Below are positions 1-7,998 of a stretch of DNA of 38,741 nucleotides, one piece after another; position 1 is the first letter of the stretch; each line of letters starts with the position of its first letter. The DNA is from an uncultured Candidatus Saccharibacteria bacterium (lineage in GTDB: Bacteria; Patescibacteriota; Saccharimonadia; Saccharimonadales; Saccharimonadaceae), in contig CAMZBA010000002.1 of NCBI GenBank assembly GCA_947304395.1, positions 112,593 through 151,333 on the forward strand. The letters are read 5' to 3'. The notes beneath the pieces are model-generated. The model ran no database searches and had not been told where the DNA came from. It saw only the letters and a program-made list of their open reading frames with translations. The position numbers were made by a program, and so were the translations under genes.

Positions 1-819
1 ATCGACTCTGCTATTCTTGCAAAATTTCTCCCCAAAGGCACCATCGCCTATACTTTTAAATGCGTAGTGCCCGGCGTCGAGGTTATAGATGAAACTCCTG
101 GTGCCGCCATGCATGCTAAAACTTGTGGCTTAGATCATCGCATTGTCGAAATCTACTGGGAAGACTTTGAAAAATTAACTCCAGATCTCCTCAAGCATAA
201 AGGTATGCCTTTTCATTCTATCGAAGTCCAAATGTATAAAGCTGGCCTGCAAGCCAAGAAAGACGGCGTCGATGTTTTAATCTACGGCGAAAGCGCCGAT
301 CTAAAATACGGCGGCCTTAGTATGCTACTTTCCCGAGATTGGACCGTTGGAGATTTTATCGACCGCTACGCCTACGTCAAACCATACGCCGCCCTCAAAG
401 AAAGCCAGCTCATCCTCGACCCGGTACACGAATGCACCCACGATGGTATGGTTGATGTGCATCAATTCGATAACGGCCCCTTCATCAAAGAAGCAATTAA
501 TTCCTATTACAACGCTTGCGAAACAGCTGGCGTCGAGCATTTCCTACCATATTCATATACCGTACTAGACGAACCGCTCGACCTTGCACGCATTCGCAAA
601 GGCGAAAACAAATACATCATTCGTGAAGTTTTCGCTAAACTCTATCCAGGTTTTGAGGCTCCGCCAAAAACACCAATGCCACGCCCAATGAATGAATGGT
701 TTAAAGATTGGCGGGGTCCAACTCGTCCAGAATTCTGGCCACATTGCGTCGATCCCATGAATGGCGACCAGCGTTGGCTCGTTTGGTGCCTAGAACAATA
801 CTTAAATCTAATCGATTAG
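1..819 (+). CDS. Asparagine-synthase-like ATP-pyrophosphatase, 3' part
   Basis: The reading frame is open from base 1, so the gene starts left of the window. The first visible residues, IDSAILAKF, fit the end of the SGGxDS(A) PP-loop of asparagine synthase-type enzymes, which adenylate a carboxyl group before amide transfer. Further on, GMPFHSIEVQMYKA and DVLIYGESADLKYGG match the region of the family that follows the PP-loop. The GTG at 67 is internal and not the true start. No N-terminal glutaminase domain can be judged because it is outside the window. It lies upstream of glycopolymer genes (LCP, tyrosine kinase, phosphatase), so a role in modifying a surface polymer sugar or peptide is possible, but that is inference. 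It ends in TAG at 817-819. Confidence 0.75.
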   Translation: MDSAILAKFLPKGTIAYTFKCVVPGVEVIDETPGAAMHAKTCGLDHRIVEIYWEDFEKLTPDLLKHKGMPFHSIEVQMYKAGLQAKKDGVDVLIYGESADLKYGGLSMLLSRDWTVGDFIDRYAYVKPYAALKESQLILDPVHECTHDGMVDVHQFDNGPFIKEAINSYYNACETAGVEHFLPYSYTVLDEPLDLARIRKGENKYIIREVFAKLYPGFEAPPKTPMPRPMNEWFKDWRGPTRPEFWPHCVDPMNGDQRWLVWCLEQYLNLID

Positions 820-841
820 CCACAATCTACCCATCCACATC

Positions 842-873
842 AATTTGCCGCAAGAGGCAAATTATGTAATAAT
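842..873 (+). promoter_or_regulatory. Inverted repeat and -10 box before the LCP gene
   Basis: A perfect 8-base inverted repeat AATTTGCC/GGCAAATT with a 6-base spacer lies at 842-863. It is followed directly by TGTAATAAT (865-873), which can act as an extended -10 element 8 bases before the ATG at 881. The repeat sits where the -35 region would be, so it could be an operator; it lacks a T-run and is unlikely to be a terminator for the preceding gene. Confidence 0.4.
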
Positions 874-880
874 AGTATTC

Positions 881-2359
881 ATGACAAAAACAAAGGAAAC
901 AAAAGAGCATGCCCACAAGCATGCTTCCGAAGAGCGCACTCCTCGCGGTGGCTTAAAAGTCATATATTGTATTTTACTTGCCGCCCAAGCTATCACTAAC
1001 GGCCTCCTACTAGTAGCATTAGCAAAGCTAAACCTTCTACAAAGCTGGCAATTCTTCGCCGTACTAATCGTGCTCATCGGCATCTTCTGTTTTAACTTAT
1101 ATAAATTAGTTATCAGCAAGCGCGCAGGGCTTATTATTAAAATTGTTTGCGCCATTGTCGCAATCGCACTAATTGTTGCTGGCTCGTTTGGTTACAAATA
1201 CGCCCGCCAGACCATCAACTTTGTCGAGCAGGTTACGGGAGCGCATTATGAGACTCAAACTTATCAAGTTCGCGTCCTCAAAAATAGCAGTTACAAAGAA
1301 ATTTCACAGCTCTCCCGCCAGCATATTGGCCTACTCGACACTAATCCAAACCTAGACAACACCCAAAAAGCCCTAAAAAACGCCGTCGATTTTAAGGCCA
1401 AAAAGTACTCCGAGATCGGCTCCATGATTGCCGCTATTTACGATTTCGATGTCGCCGCTATCGTCATTAATCAAAGCTACCTCGATTTCCTCGAAGAAGC
1501 CGACAACAAGTTTGTCGACGAAAGCACCTCAATTTACGAATTCGAGGTCCGCATGGACGCGCCAGACAATCGCAAACCCGTAAACGTCACAACCGAGCCA
1601 TTCATCCTCTATATTTCCGGCTCCGATTCGCGCGGCGCCATTACCGAAACCGCACGTAGCGATGTTAATATTCTCGCTGTTGTCAATCCAAAAGACTTCA
1701 AAATCCTCCTTGTATCAATCCCGCGCGACTATTACGTTCAACTTCATGGCACCACCGGTACAAAAGATAAGCTAACCCACGCCGGCATCTATGGTATCGA
1801 TATGAGTAAAACCACCATAGAAGATCTTCTTGATATCAAAATAAACTACACTATCAAAGTTGGTTTTACTACGCTTACGAAAGTCGTCGACGCCGTTGAT
1901 GGTATCGACATCTATTCCGACACCGCCTTCAAGCGCGGCAATTGTACCTTCGTACAAGGCAATCAACACCTCAACTCCGAATGCGCGCTTCTATATGCTC
2001 GCGAGCGTTACTCTTATTCATCCGGTGATCGTCATCGTGGCCAAAATCAACAGCAAATCATCACTGCCTTGATTGCAAAAATCTCCGACCCACATTACCT
2101 CGTTCGCTATTCTAAAATCCTTGAGAGTGCTCAAGATTCATTCGAATCATCGCTCTCTTTTGACGAAATAACTTCTTTTGCGCGCTATCAACTTTCCGAA
2201 CTACGCACCTGGAAAGTCGAAAGTATTTCACTCGATGGTACTGGTGCCATGATGCCAACCTATTCAATGGGCGCCCAGTTGTTGTATGTCATGCAGCCAA
2301 ACGTCAACACCATTACTAATGCTCAAAAGAAAATCAACGATTATCTAACCGCAAAATAA
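881..2359 (+). CDS. LytR-CpsA-Psr (LCP) family membrane protein
   Basis: LCP proteins transfer lipid-linked glycopolymers to the cell wall or surface. After a Lys/His-rich N-terminus, three hydrophobic segments lie within about residues 25-115. The extracellular LCP domain follows and shows FILYISGSDSRG, NILAVVNPKDFKILLVSIPRDYYV, DKLTHAGIYG and ARERYSYSSGDRHRGQNQQ, which contain the conserved Asp and Arg residues that bind the pyrophosphate lipid. The frame is open from a TTG at 845, but ATG 881 is preferred because a -10 box is 8 bases upstream. The protein is then 492 aa. It is followed by a tyrosine kinase and its cognate phosphatase, as in capsule/exopolysaccharide loci of Gram-positive bacteria. 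Confidence 0.88.
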   Translation: MTKTKETKEHAHKHASEERTPRGGLKVIYCILLAAQAITNGLLLVALAKLNLLQSWQFFAVLIVLIGIFCFNLYKLVISKRAGLIIKIVCAIVAIALIVAGSFGYKYARQTINFVEQVTGAHYETQTYQVRVLKNSSYKEISQLSRQHIGLLDTNPNLDNTQKALKNAVDFKAKKYSEIGSMIAAIYDFDVAAIVINQSYLDFLEEADNKFVDESTSIYEFEVRMDAPDNRKPVNVTTEPFILYISGSDSRGAITETARSDVNILAVVNPKDFKILLVSIPRDYYVQLHGTTGTKDKLTHAGIYGIDMSKTTIEDLLDIKINYTIKVGFTTLTKVVDAVDGIDIYSDTAFKRGNCTFVQGNQHLNSECALLYARERYSYSSGDRHRGQNQQQIITALIAKISDPHYLVRYSKILESAQDSFESSLSFDEITSFARYQLSELRTWKVESISLDGTGAMMPTYSMGAQLLYVMQPNVNTITNAQKKINDYLTAK

Positions 2360-2371
2360 TTTGTTACACCT

Positions 2372-2463
2372 TTGTCCAATAATTACAATTATGCTATAAT
2401 ATAGTTAAATAAAAGTAAAAACCGCATTTTTCGCGGCTACATCAAAAAAGGGCATAATACTAC
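2372..2463 (+). promoter_or_regulatory. Promoter and leader of the kinase gene
   Basis: TTGTCC (2372-2377), a 17-base spacer and TATAAT (2395-2400) form a good sigma70-type promoter, giving a leader of about 57 bases. The leader holds a small hairpin CCGC/GCGG (2422-2436). A second box, CATAAT (2453-2458), lies 5 bases before the ATG and could drive a leaderless transcript, so two start sites are possible. Confidence 0.6.
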
Positions 2464-4053
2464 ATGGAAGAAATCGACTTAAAAGATTTCCTCGGATATC
2501 TCAAAAAGTTCATCATACCAACCATTATCGTAACAATTCTCGCCTTAGGCGGAACATATATTTTTGACACTCAACTAAAAACTCCGATGTACAGCACATA
2601 TACAAAGGTGCTCCTCGCGCAAGATAACGACAATTCAAACTCTAGCGCCACTTTAAACGACGTCAACGTCAACCAAAAACTCGCCGCTACGTATAGTGAG
2701 TTTGTCAAGAGTCGCCTCGTCCTCCAACAGGTGATCGATTCTCTTCATCTCGAATATAGCGCCGACGATTTGGCTAAAAATATCACAGTAACCAATATTA
2801 CCGACACGCAGGTACTAAAAATTACCGTATCCGACGTAAGTGCCGAGAACGCCCAACGGATTGCCGACAAAACTACCGAGGTTTTCGCCAAAGAAATCAC
2901 CGAGCTTACCGGCATCGACAACGTACGCCCTTACGAAGTCGCCCAACTGCCCGGCGAGCCTAGCAACAATACTCTAAAACGCGACTTGCTAATTGCCGCC
3001 GTTGTTGCAATTTTTGGCGTAGTAGCCATCGCCTTTATTATCTTCTACTTTGACGACACCGTAAAATACAGTGAAGATTTGGAACGCAAAATCAACCTGC
3101 CAATTGCGGGCAAGATTATTAAATCCGATATTAAGACCAACCAGCGCGGTCGCAGCAGCACCGATGAGCTCATGGTCGAAAAATATCCCAAATCCGCCGT
3201 CAGCGAAAGCATCAAAGCTCTTCGTACTAACCTCCAATTCAGTAGTGTCGATAATGGCTTCAAGACAATCCTCGTCACTAGTTCGCTTGCTGGCGAAGGC
3301 AAGAGCTTCGTTAGCTCCAACTTGGCTATCAGCTTCGCTCAGAACAACAAGAAGGTGTTGATTGTCGACTGCGACTTACGCAAAGGTCGCCTCCACAAGA
3401 TTTTCCAACTGCCAAATACACTCGGCCTCAGCCACTTACTGGCCGACGATATCCTCAAATATACTAAATACATCCAACGCACCCAAATTCCAAATCTCAG
3501 CGTAATGACGCGTGGCGCATATCCGCCAAACCCAAGCGAACTTTTGGACTCAAAAAAGAATTCAGCCCTTATCGCCAAACTGAAAGAACGCTTCGATATC
3601 ATCATTTTCGATGGCGCCCCATGTAATGGCGTTACAGATTCCATTATCATGTCTACGCTCGTCGACGAAGTTCTTATTGTTACCAAGGATGCGCACACAC
3701 CGAGGAATATTCTTCAGAGCACTAAAGAATCCCTCGAAAAGGTCAATGCCCCAATTGCCGGCGTCGTCATGAACGGCGTCACTAAGAAGACTGCTAGCTA
3801 TTACGGATACTATGGCGAGAAAGAATCTCACGAAACAGCCCATATGCAAGCTCCTGTCATACAAGACGAGCCAGAAATCGAACCAGAGCCGAAAATCCCA
3901 ACCGAACCCACCAAAGTGTCCGCTCGGCCAAGAGAAACCACCCATCCAAAAGAGCCAGCTTTGCCAAAAGAAACTATGCGTACGAGGCCCGCACCACGAA
4001 CAAGCCATACGGTGGCAACTACTCCCACGAAGAAATATACTAGAATACAATGA
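2464..4053 (+). CDS. Wzc/CpsCD-type bacterial tyrosine kinase with polysaccharide co-polymerase domain
   Basis: This 529-aa protein joins a Wzz-type chain-length regulator (residues 1-200, two transmembrane segments near 15-35 and 172-195) to a cytoplasmic BY-kinase domain. The kinase motifs are present in order: Walker A SLAGEGKSF (about 274-282), Walker A' VLIVDCDLRKG (about 298-308) and Walker B IIIFDGAPC (about 379-387). A short tyrosine cluster, SYYGYYGEK, occurs near residue 445, followed by a Pro/Glu/Thr-rich tail of about 75 residues that ends in KKYTRIQ. In this family autophosphorylation of the C-terminal tyrosines controls polymer length and export. The stop overlaps the next start as ATGA, so kinase and phosphatase are probably translationally coupled. 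Fusion of the membrane and kinase parts in one chain is the proteobacterial Wzc arrangement, whereas the partner phosphatase is of the Gram-positive CpsB type. Confidence 0.88.
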   Translation: MEEIDLKDFLGYLKKFIIPTIIVTILALGGTYIFDTQLKTPMYSTYTKVLLAQDNDNSNSSATLNDVNVNQKLAATYSEFVKSRLVLQQVIDSLHLEYSADDLAKNITVTNITDTQVLKITVSDVSAENAQRIADKTTEVFAKEITELTGIDNVRPYEVAQLPGEPSNNTLKRDLLIAAVVAIFGVVAIAFIIFYFDDTVKYSEDLERKINLPIAGKIIKSDIKTNQRGRSSTDELMVEKYPKSAVSESIKALRTNLQFSSVDNGFKTILVTSSLAGEGKSFVSSNLAISFAQNNKKVLIVDCDLRKGRLHKIFQLPNTLGLSHLLADDILKYTKYIQRTQIPNLSVMTRGAYPPNPSELLDSKKNSALIAKLKERFDIIIFDGAPCNGVTDSIIMSTLVDEVLIVTKDAHTPRNILQSTKESLEKVNAPIAGVVMNGVTKKTASYYGYYGEKESHETAHMQAPVIQDEPEIEPEPKIPTEPTKVSARPRETTHPKEPALPKETMRTRPAPRTSHTVATTPTKKYTRIQ

Positions 4054-4757
4054 TTGACGTTCACTCTCATATCCTTCCAGGCATCGACGACGGCTCTCGT
4101 AATTTTGACGAATCGCTTGCTATCTTGAGGGGGCTCGCCGAACAGGACGTGACAGACGTAATATTGACGCCCCATTACGTAGCAGACTCCACCTATGTTA
4201 GCCCGCGCAGCGTCAATCTAAAGCTCTATCGCATATTACAAGAAAAGGCCGACGAAGCAGGCCTACGCATTTCCTTGAACCTTGGAAACGAAATCTATAT
4301 CGATCGCAATATTAGTAGACTACTAAAGAATAAGACTATCAGCCCTCTCGACGACAGCAATTACATCTTAGTCGAATTGCCCATGAGCGGCGAGTACGAG
4401 GATTTTGAAGACATTCTTCTTAGCCTCAAGTATGAGGGCTGGAACGTCATCCTAGCTCACCCCGAGCGCTATCATAGTTATCACGAGAACTACAAAAAAA
4501 TCTACGACCTCACGGAGCAGGGGATTCTTCTACAATGCAACCTTGGTAGCATTATTGGTCAATACGGACGACGCTCTAAAAAAATCCTTAAAAAACTCGC
4601 CAAAGACAAACTTATCTTCTGTTTCGGTACCGACACTCACCGCGTGCGCGATTTTTCCGAAATCAGCAAAGCGCGACAAAAACTTCTCAGATATTACACC
4701 GCCGGCGAGCTCAAGGAGTTGCTCGAAACCAACCCACGCATGATTCTAAACGGCTGA
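4050..4757 (+). CDS. CpsB/YwqE-type PHP-domain tyrosine phosphatase
   Basis: The 235-aa protein begins MIDVHSHILPGIDDGS, the metal-binding HxH motif of the PHP fold. Other metal ligands are in LTPHYV, NLGNEIYID, ILAHPERY and FGTDTHRV, so the trinuclear metal site appears intact. Members dephosphorylate the tyrosine-rich tail of the cognate BY-kinase and thereby control capsule or exopolysaccharide assembly. The start codon overlaps the kinase stop by four bases (ATGA) and there is no separate promoter in the coding end, which supports a kinase-phosphatase pair. The length is close to the usual size of about 245-255 aa. Confidence 0.9.
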   Translation: MIDVHSHILPGIDDGSRNFDESLAILRGLAEQDVTDVILTPHYVADSTYVSPRSVNLKLYRILQEKADEAGLRISLNLGNEIYIDRNISRLLKNKTISPLDDSNYILVELPMSGEYEDFEDILLSLKYEGWNVILAHPERYHSYHENYKKIYDLTEQGILLQCNLGSIIGQYGRRSKKILKKLAKDKLIFCFGTDTHRVRDFSEISKARQKLLRYYTAGELKELLETNPRMILNG

Positions 4758-4763
4758 TTCTAC

Positions 4764-4820
4764 ATACGTAACGTATATTAAAGTAAAAAGTTTGCGAAAA
4801 AAACTTCAATAGAGTAAACT
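4764..4820 (+). promoter_or_regulatory. Palindrome and promoter before the P-loop kinase gene
   Basis: TTGCGA (4792-4797), a 17-base spacer and TAAACT (4815-4820) lie 6 bases before the ATG at 4827, the leaderless arrangement seen throughout the window. Just upstream of the -35 box is ATACGT-A-ACGTAT (4764-4776), a 13-base palindrome that could be a regulator site. Confidence 0.5.
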
Positions 4821-4826
4821 TATCTT

Positions 4827-5327
4827 ATGAATGGGAAGTCGAAACCTTACGCTATCTTAGTTTTCGGTGCGCCAATGAGTGGCAAAACTACATTTGCAGA
4901 GCAGTTCAGCGCTCGTTTTAATGCGCCATTCCTCAATCTTTCTGAGCTCCATGACGAATACAAGCTTACCCGCAAGCTCGCAATGGTTCTTATTCAGCAA
5001 TTGACGAAATGCAAACAAACGCTCGTCCTAGAAGGAGGGCTCGATACCGAAAAACAACGAAACGAAATCAAGGACCTACTCGCCAAAGCTGGCTATAGGC
5101 CCATCCTCATCTGGGTGCAAACGGATCTTAATGCAATCAAACATCGCATGCGTCACAAATACAAAAAGCTTGAGGATGCCAAATCCGCTCTTGCTGAACA
5201 ATACAAAAAGATTGAGGCCCCTTCGGAGCTCGAGCGTCCACTCGTCATCTCTGGCAAGCATACTTTCCAGACCCAGTGTAAAAATGTTCTTACCGGCCTA
5301 TCCGACCGCAAACGCAACACAAAATAG
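4827..5327 (+). CDS. Small P-loop NTPase, AAA_33/kinase-like
   Basis: This 166-aa protein has a clear Walker A motif near the N-terminus (VFGAPMSGKTTFAEQF, residues 13-28) and a possible lid region rich in basic residues (IKHRMRHKYKKLEDAKSA). The TLVLEGG strand may carry the Walker B-like acidic residue. It resembles zeta-toxin/AAA_33-type small-molecule kinases, but no substrate-specific motif can be recognised. It is the first gene of a short run with the YgjP-type gene three bases downstream, so the two are probably co-transcribed. Confidence 0.6.
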   Translation: MNGKSKPYAILVFGAPMSGKTTFAEQFSARFNAPFLNLSELHDEYKLTRKLAMVLIQQLTKCKQTLVLEGGLDTEKQRNEIKDLLAKAGYRPILIWVQTDLNAIKHRMRHKYKKLEDAKSALAEQYKKIEAPSELERPLVISGKHTFQTQCKNVLTGLSDRKRNTK

Positions 5328-5330
5328 CCA

Positions 5331-5876
5331 ATGACTTTCAATGATCCTGAATTTGGCGAAGTAATCATTCGCAAAAGCGCTTGGGCGACAAATCCTAAAT
5401 TTTCCGTCTCTACTTCTGGAAAATTGACCATCTCTGGCCCAAAACATACTACCGTTTTTTTGGCGAAACGCTGGTTGAACGCATCGCGTAAACAGATCCG
5501 CGAGAAACTACCCCTAAAAGACCCCGCCACCCAACGCGCGCGTGACGCCCAAAAGAAAATCTTAGCCAAAAAAGCCAAAGATTATCTACCATACCGGCTA
5601 GATTTTTGGGCCGAAAAATACGGCTACCGTTACTCCAGCCTCCGCCTCTCTCACGCCAATACACGTTGGGGTAGTCGCTCCTCTAGTGGCACAATCTCCC
5701 TTAATATCGGGCTAATGAAAGTCCCAGAGCCACTTCGCGACTACGTAATCCTACATGAGCTAGCCCATATTAATCACATGGATCATTCGGCCGAATTTTG
5801 GGCTGAAGTCGAAGAACATGACCCCCATTATAAGCGCCATCGCAAACTTCTGAAGTCCTATTCTCCTGGCGTTTAG
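5331..5876 (+). CDS. YgjP-type zinc metallopeptidase (DUF45/M48-like)
   Basis: The 181-aa protein carries ILHELAHINHMDHSAEFW near residues 138-155, which contains the HExxH zinc motif and the downstream His expected for the SprT-like/YgjP family. Upstream, LRLSHANTRWGSRSSSGTISLN matches the conserved family segment that precedes the active-site helix. The family is soluble and widespread, and its biochemical role is poorly defined. The start is 3 bases after the stop of the previous gene. The length is a little shorter than typical YgjP (about 230 aa), with a shortened N-terminal part. Confidence 0.85.
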   Translation: MTFNDPEFGEVIIRKSAWATNPKFSVSTSGKLTISGPKHTTVFLAKRWLNASRKQIREKLPLKDPATQRARDAQKKILAKKAKDYLPYRLDFWAEKYGYRYSSLRLSHANTRWGSRSSSGTISLNIGLMKVPEPLRDYVILHELAHINHMDHSAEFWAEVEEHDPHYKRHRKLLKSYSPGV

Positions 5877-5878
5877 TG

Positions 5879-5884
5879 TATAAT
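5879..5884 (+). promoter_or_regulatory. -10 box (TATAAT) of the ADP-ribosylglycohydrolase gene
   Basis: A perfect TATAAT overlaps the end region of the upstream gene and lies 7 bases before the ATG at 5892. This spacing argues for that ATG rather than the in-frame ATG at 5886, which is only one base after the box. Confidence 0.6.
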
Positions 5885-5891
5885 AATGCTA

Positions 5892-6995
5892 ATGGATACT
5901 ACTGGCATTAGCACAAAAAATCGCATTCTTGGCTGCATAATGGGCGGCGCCATCGGCGATGCGCTAGGCTATCAATGCGAATTCACGCGCAATATCAAAG
6001 AGCGAGAATATACCACTTTTGCCGACGACTATGGCATTTTTTCTGACGACACCCAAATGATGTTATTTACCGCTAACGCCCTACTATGGCGCAATACGCA
6101 TGGCACCCTCAACGGCGAAGCACCCACTCCGACCGAATGTATCCGCCGCGCATACCACGATTGGTATCGCACCCAAAACGGTTTCGAGACCGACAATCAA
6201 AACATCTCATGGATCGATAAAGTTCCCGCCATGAATCATCGTCGCGCGCCAGGCTTCACCTGCATAGAATCACTCAGCCACGAAGAGCAGGGCACTATCC
6301 AAAAACCGATCAATCAAAGCAAAGGTTGCGGCACCACCATGCGCGTCGCGCCTATTGGCCTGATTGCGCAAAATATTAATGACGCCATTCAGGTCTCGGC
6401 AGAATCCGCCGCCCTCACCCACGGACACCCACTCGCTATCATCTCTGCCGCTTTCCTAGGCGGACTCTACTACGAAATCATGCGCGACACAACCCGCAAC
6501 TTCTCCAACCAACTCCAAGTTGCCTTCGAGTTTACAAACCAATTCACTACAAAGAATTTCCACGTACAGTACCAAAACGACTTCATGAAAATCATGCGCA
6601 AATCATTCGAGCTATCGCGCAATAAATCTCGCGACAGCGAAAATATCCGTGCCATCGGCGAAGGCTGGGTGGCCGAAGAGGCCGCCGCCATAGCAATCTA
6701 TTGTTGCCTTCGTCACCAAGACGACTTCTTTGACGCAGTAGTTTCTGCCGTCAACCACGGTGGCGATAGCGACTCTACTGGCATAATAGCCGGAAACATC
6801 ATGGGCGCACGCTGCGGCATCGGTGCTATTCCTAAATACTACATAGACCATATCGAGCAAAAGAACCTAATTCTAGAGATTGCCAACGATCTCGCCGACG
6901 GCGTACCCTACGACAATACGCACAATCCCGCAAACCCCGCCTGGGACGCTAAATACGTCAATCTTACTCCGCCAAATTTTGGAGAGACCGCCTAA
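5892..6995 (+). CDS. ADP-ribosylglycohydrolase (DraG/ARH family)
   Basis: The 367-aa protein has the ARH family metal and substrate motifs: GGAIGDALGY near residue 17, SDDTQM near 48 and GGDSDSTGIIAGNIMGA near 295. KGCGTTMRVAPIG and THGHPLA are also typical. Family members hydrolyse ADP-ribose from arginine, serine or other targets using two magnesium ions. The complete motif set suggests an active enzyme. ATG 5892 is chosen over 5886 from the promoter spacing. The stop overlaps the start of the next gene by one base (TAATG), so the two proteins are likely made together. No ADP-ribosyltransferase is visible in the window, so the substrate is unknown. Confidence 0.9.
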   Translation: MDTTGISTKNRILGCIMGGAIGDALGYQCEFTRNIKEREYTTFADDYGIFSDDTQMMLFTANALLWRNTHGTLNGEAPTPTECIRRAYHDWYRTQNGFETDNQNISWIDKVPAMNHRRAPGFTCIESLSHEEQGTIQKPINQSKGCGTTMRVAPIGLIAQNINDAIQVSAESAALTHGHPLAIISAAFLGGLYYEIMRDTTRNFSNQLQVAFEFTNQFTTKNFHVQYQNDFMKIMRKSFELSRNKSRDSENIRAIGEGWVAEEAAAIAIYCCLRHQDDFFDAVVSAVNHGGDSDSTGIIAGNIMGARCGIGAIPKYYIDHIEQKNLILEIANDLADGVPYDNTHNPANPAWDAKYVNLTPPNFGETA

Positions 6996-7351
6996 TGCCG
7001 CACTTTATAGATATCTTCGAGCCACACTACAAAAAATTGCTGGCCAGTTGCGAGCGCCAAAAGATTTCCGTCAACCTCGACATTCAAGATCTCACCGTCA
7101 ATATCCGCGACGCGTCACCGGTCGATAACTTCCTTGAATCCGAGATTAGGCGCGCCTTGCGCAACTGCAAAGCTGGCGACAAAATCACGCTAGCCGAAGC
7201 TTCCGACTCGCAAAACATCAAAATCTCCATCAAAAACTCCGGACGCGCCACACTAACGGATTCTGAAAAAGCCGCCCTCCGCGAGCAAGGCTATGAAGTA
7301 CGCGCCCGCTTCGGCTACGATACTGTCGTATCTATTAACATCAGCCGTTAA
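6995..7351 (+). CDS. Small protein resembling a reduced HATPase domain
   Basis: This 118-aa protein has no firm family assignment. The pattern FLESEIRRALRNCKAGDKITL followed by NIKISIKNSG looks like the N-box and first G-box of histidine-kinase ATPase domains, and the last strand, FGYDTVVSINIS, looks like the family's closing strand. The usual Asp of DxGxG is Asn (KNSG) and the ATP lid/G2 box is missing, so ATP binding is doubtful. Its start overlaps the ADP-ribosylglycohydrolase stop by one base, which indicates coupled translation. It could be a degenerate sensor or anti-sigma-like module working with the hydrolase; that is inference from layout only. Confidence 0.5.
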   Translation: MPHFIDIFEPHYKKLLASCERQKISVNLDIQDLTVNIRDASPVDNFLESEIRRALRNCKAGDKITLAEASDSQNIKISIKNSGRATLTDSEKAALREQGYEVRARFGYDTVVSINISR

Positions 7352-7745
7352 TATTGTGAAATACCGGCGCACCATCTATAGCGTTATGTGTTGCCGCCCA
7401 GCTTTCGCCTGTAATTTTTTCCAAACACCCCACGTCATCGATGTAAAAATCTCGCTTTAGTCTTGCGAATATTAAATATTTGTTATAAAACACATCAATT
7501 ATTCTTTCCGCTTTTGGCGTATCTACCGAGAGAGCAATCGCAAACAAAAGCAAAAGACTATAGTGCCTTACGTATATTTTCTTTCCACTGCGCGGATTAT
7601 ACATATTCGAACGCCCATAAGCTCATCTACCAATTTGCGTACGGGCATATTTCTTTACATAATATTGCAACTTCTGCCTCGAAATGCCCAACGCATCGCA
7701 AATACCCCTCCCACTAATATAAATCTCATATAATTGATGCTTCAT
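7341..7745 (-). pseudogene. HTH module copy A, split by an in-frame TGA
   Basis: Minus-strand frame from ATG 7745. The first 40 codons encode a small helix-turn-helix-like peptide (IYISGRGICDALGISRQ, then YYVKKY) that ends at TGA 7623-7625. The same frame continues without another stop through ATG 7604 to 7341, encoding GKKIYVRHYSLLLLF and FYNKYLIFARL. A diverged copy of both halves, also in one frame and also interrupted by TGA, lies at 13689-14024. The halves may be two cistrons, a readthrough gene, or a nonsense-decayed gene. The 3' end overlaps the end of the preceding plus-strand gene by a few bases. No promoter was recognised. Confidence 0.55.
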
Positions 7746-7790
7746 GGTTTAATATTATTCTTCCTTATGCATATCGCCCAAGCATGAGTA

Positions 7791-7990
7791 TTATCTTATT
7801 GGCATACTCATACATAAACGTTTCTCATATAACCATGTCGTTATGTCCAAAGAATTCAGACGCCACATAAGAAGCAATAACAGATAATAAACAAAATCCT
7901 CACAGCGTCCACCCCTGGTAACTCGCCATTTTTTAATGTCCGATTTTTTCGGACATAGCCGCAGAAGTTCAAAAAACAGCACACAAAACA
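7791..7990 (-). pseudogene. Possible third, decayed remnant of the HTH module C-terminal half
   Basis: Between GH97 and module copy A, the minus strand reads DFVYYLLLLLMWR in one frame and, after a +1 shift and a stop, ETFMYEYANKIILML. In order and spacing these resemble the HYSVLFFLM...TFLKLFYEHF section of module copy B. The similarity is weak and by eye. A perfect 7-base inverted repeat, TGTCCGA/TCGGACA with a 5-base T loop (7937-7955), lies inside it and has no T-run after it on either strand. Nothing else is recognisable in 7746-7998. Confidence 0.3.
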
Positions 7991-7998
7991 ACGCAATC

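Noticed and set aside
7937-7955. GH97 transcription terminator
   Set aside because: The TGTCCGA/TCGGACA hairpin has its Ts in the loop and no T-run after the stem on the minus strand.
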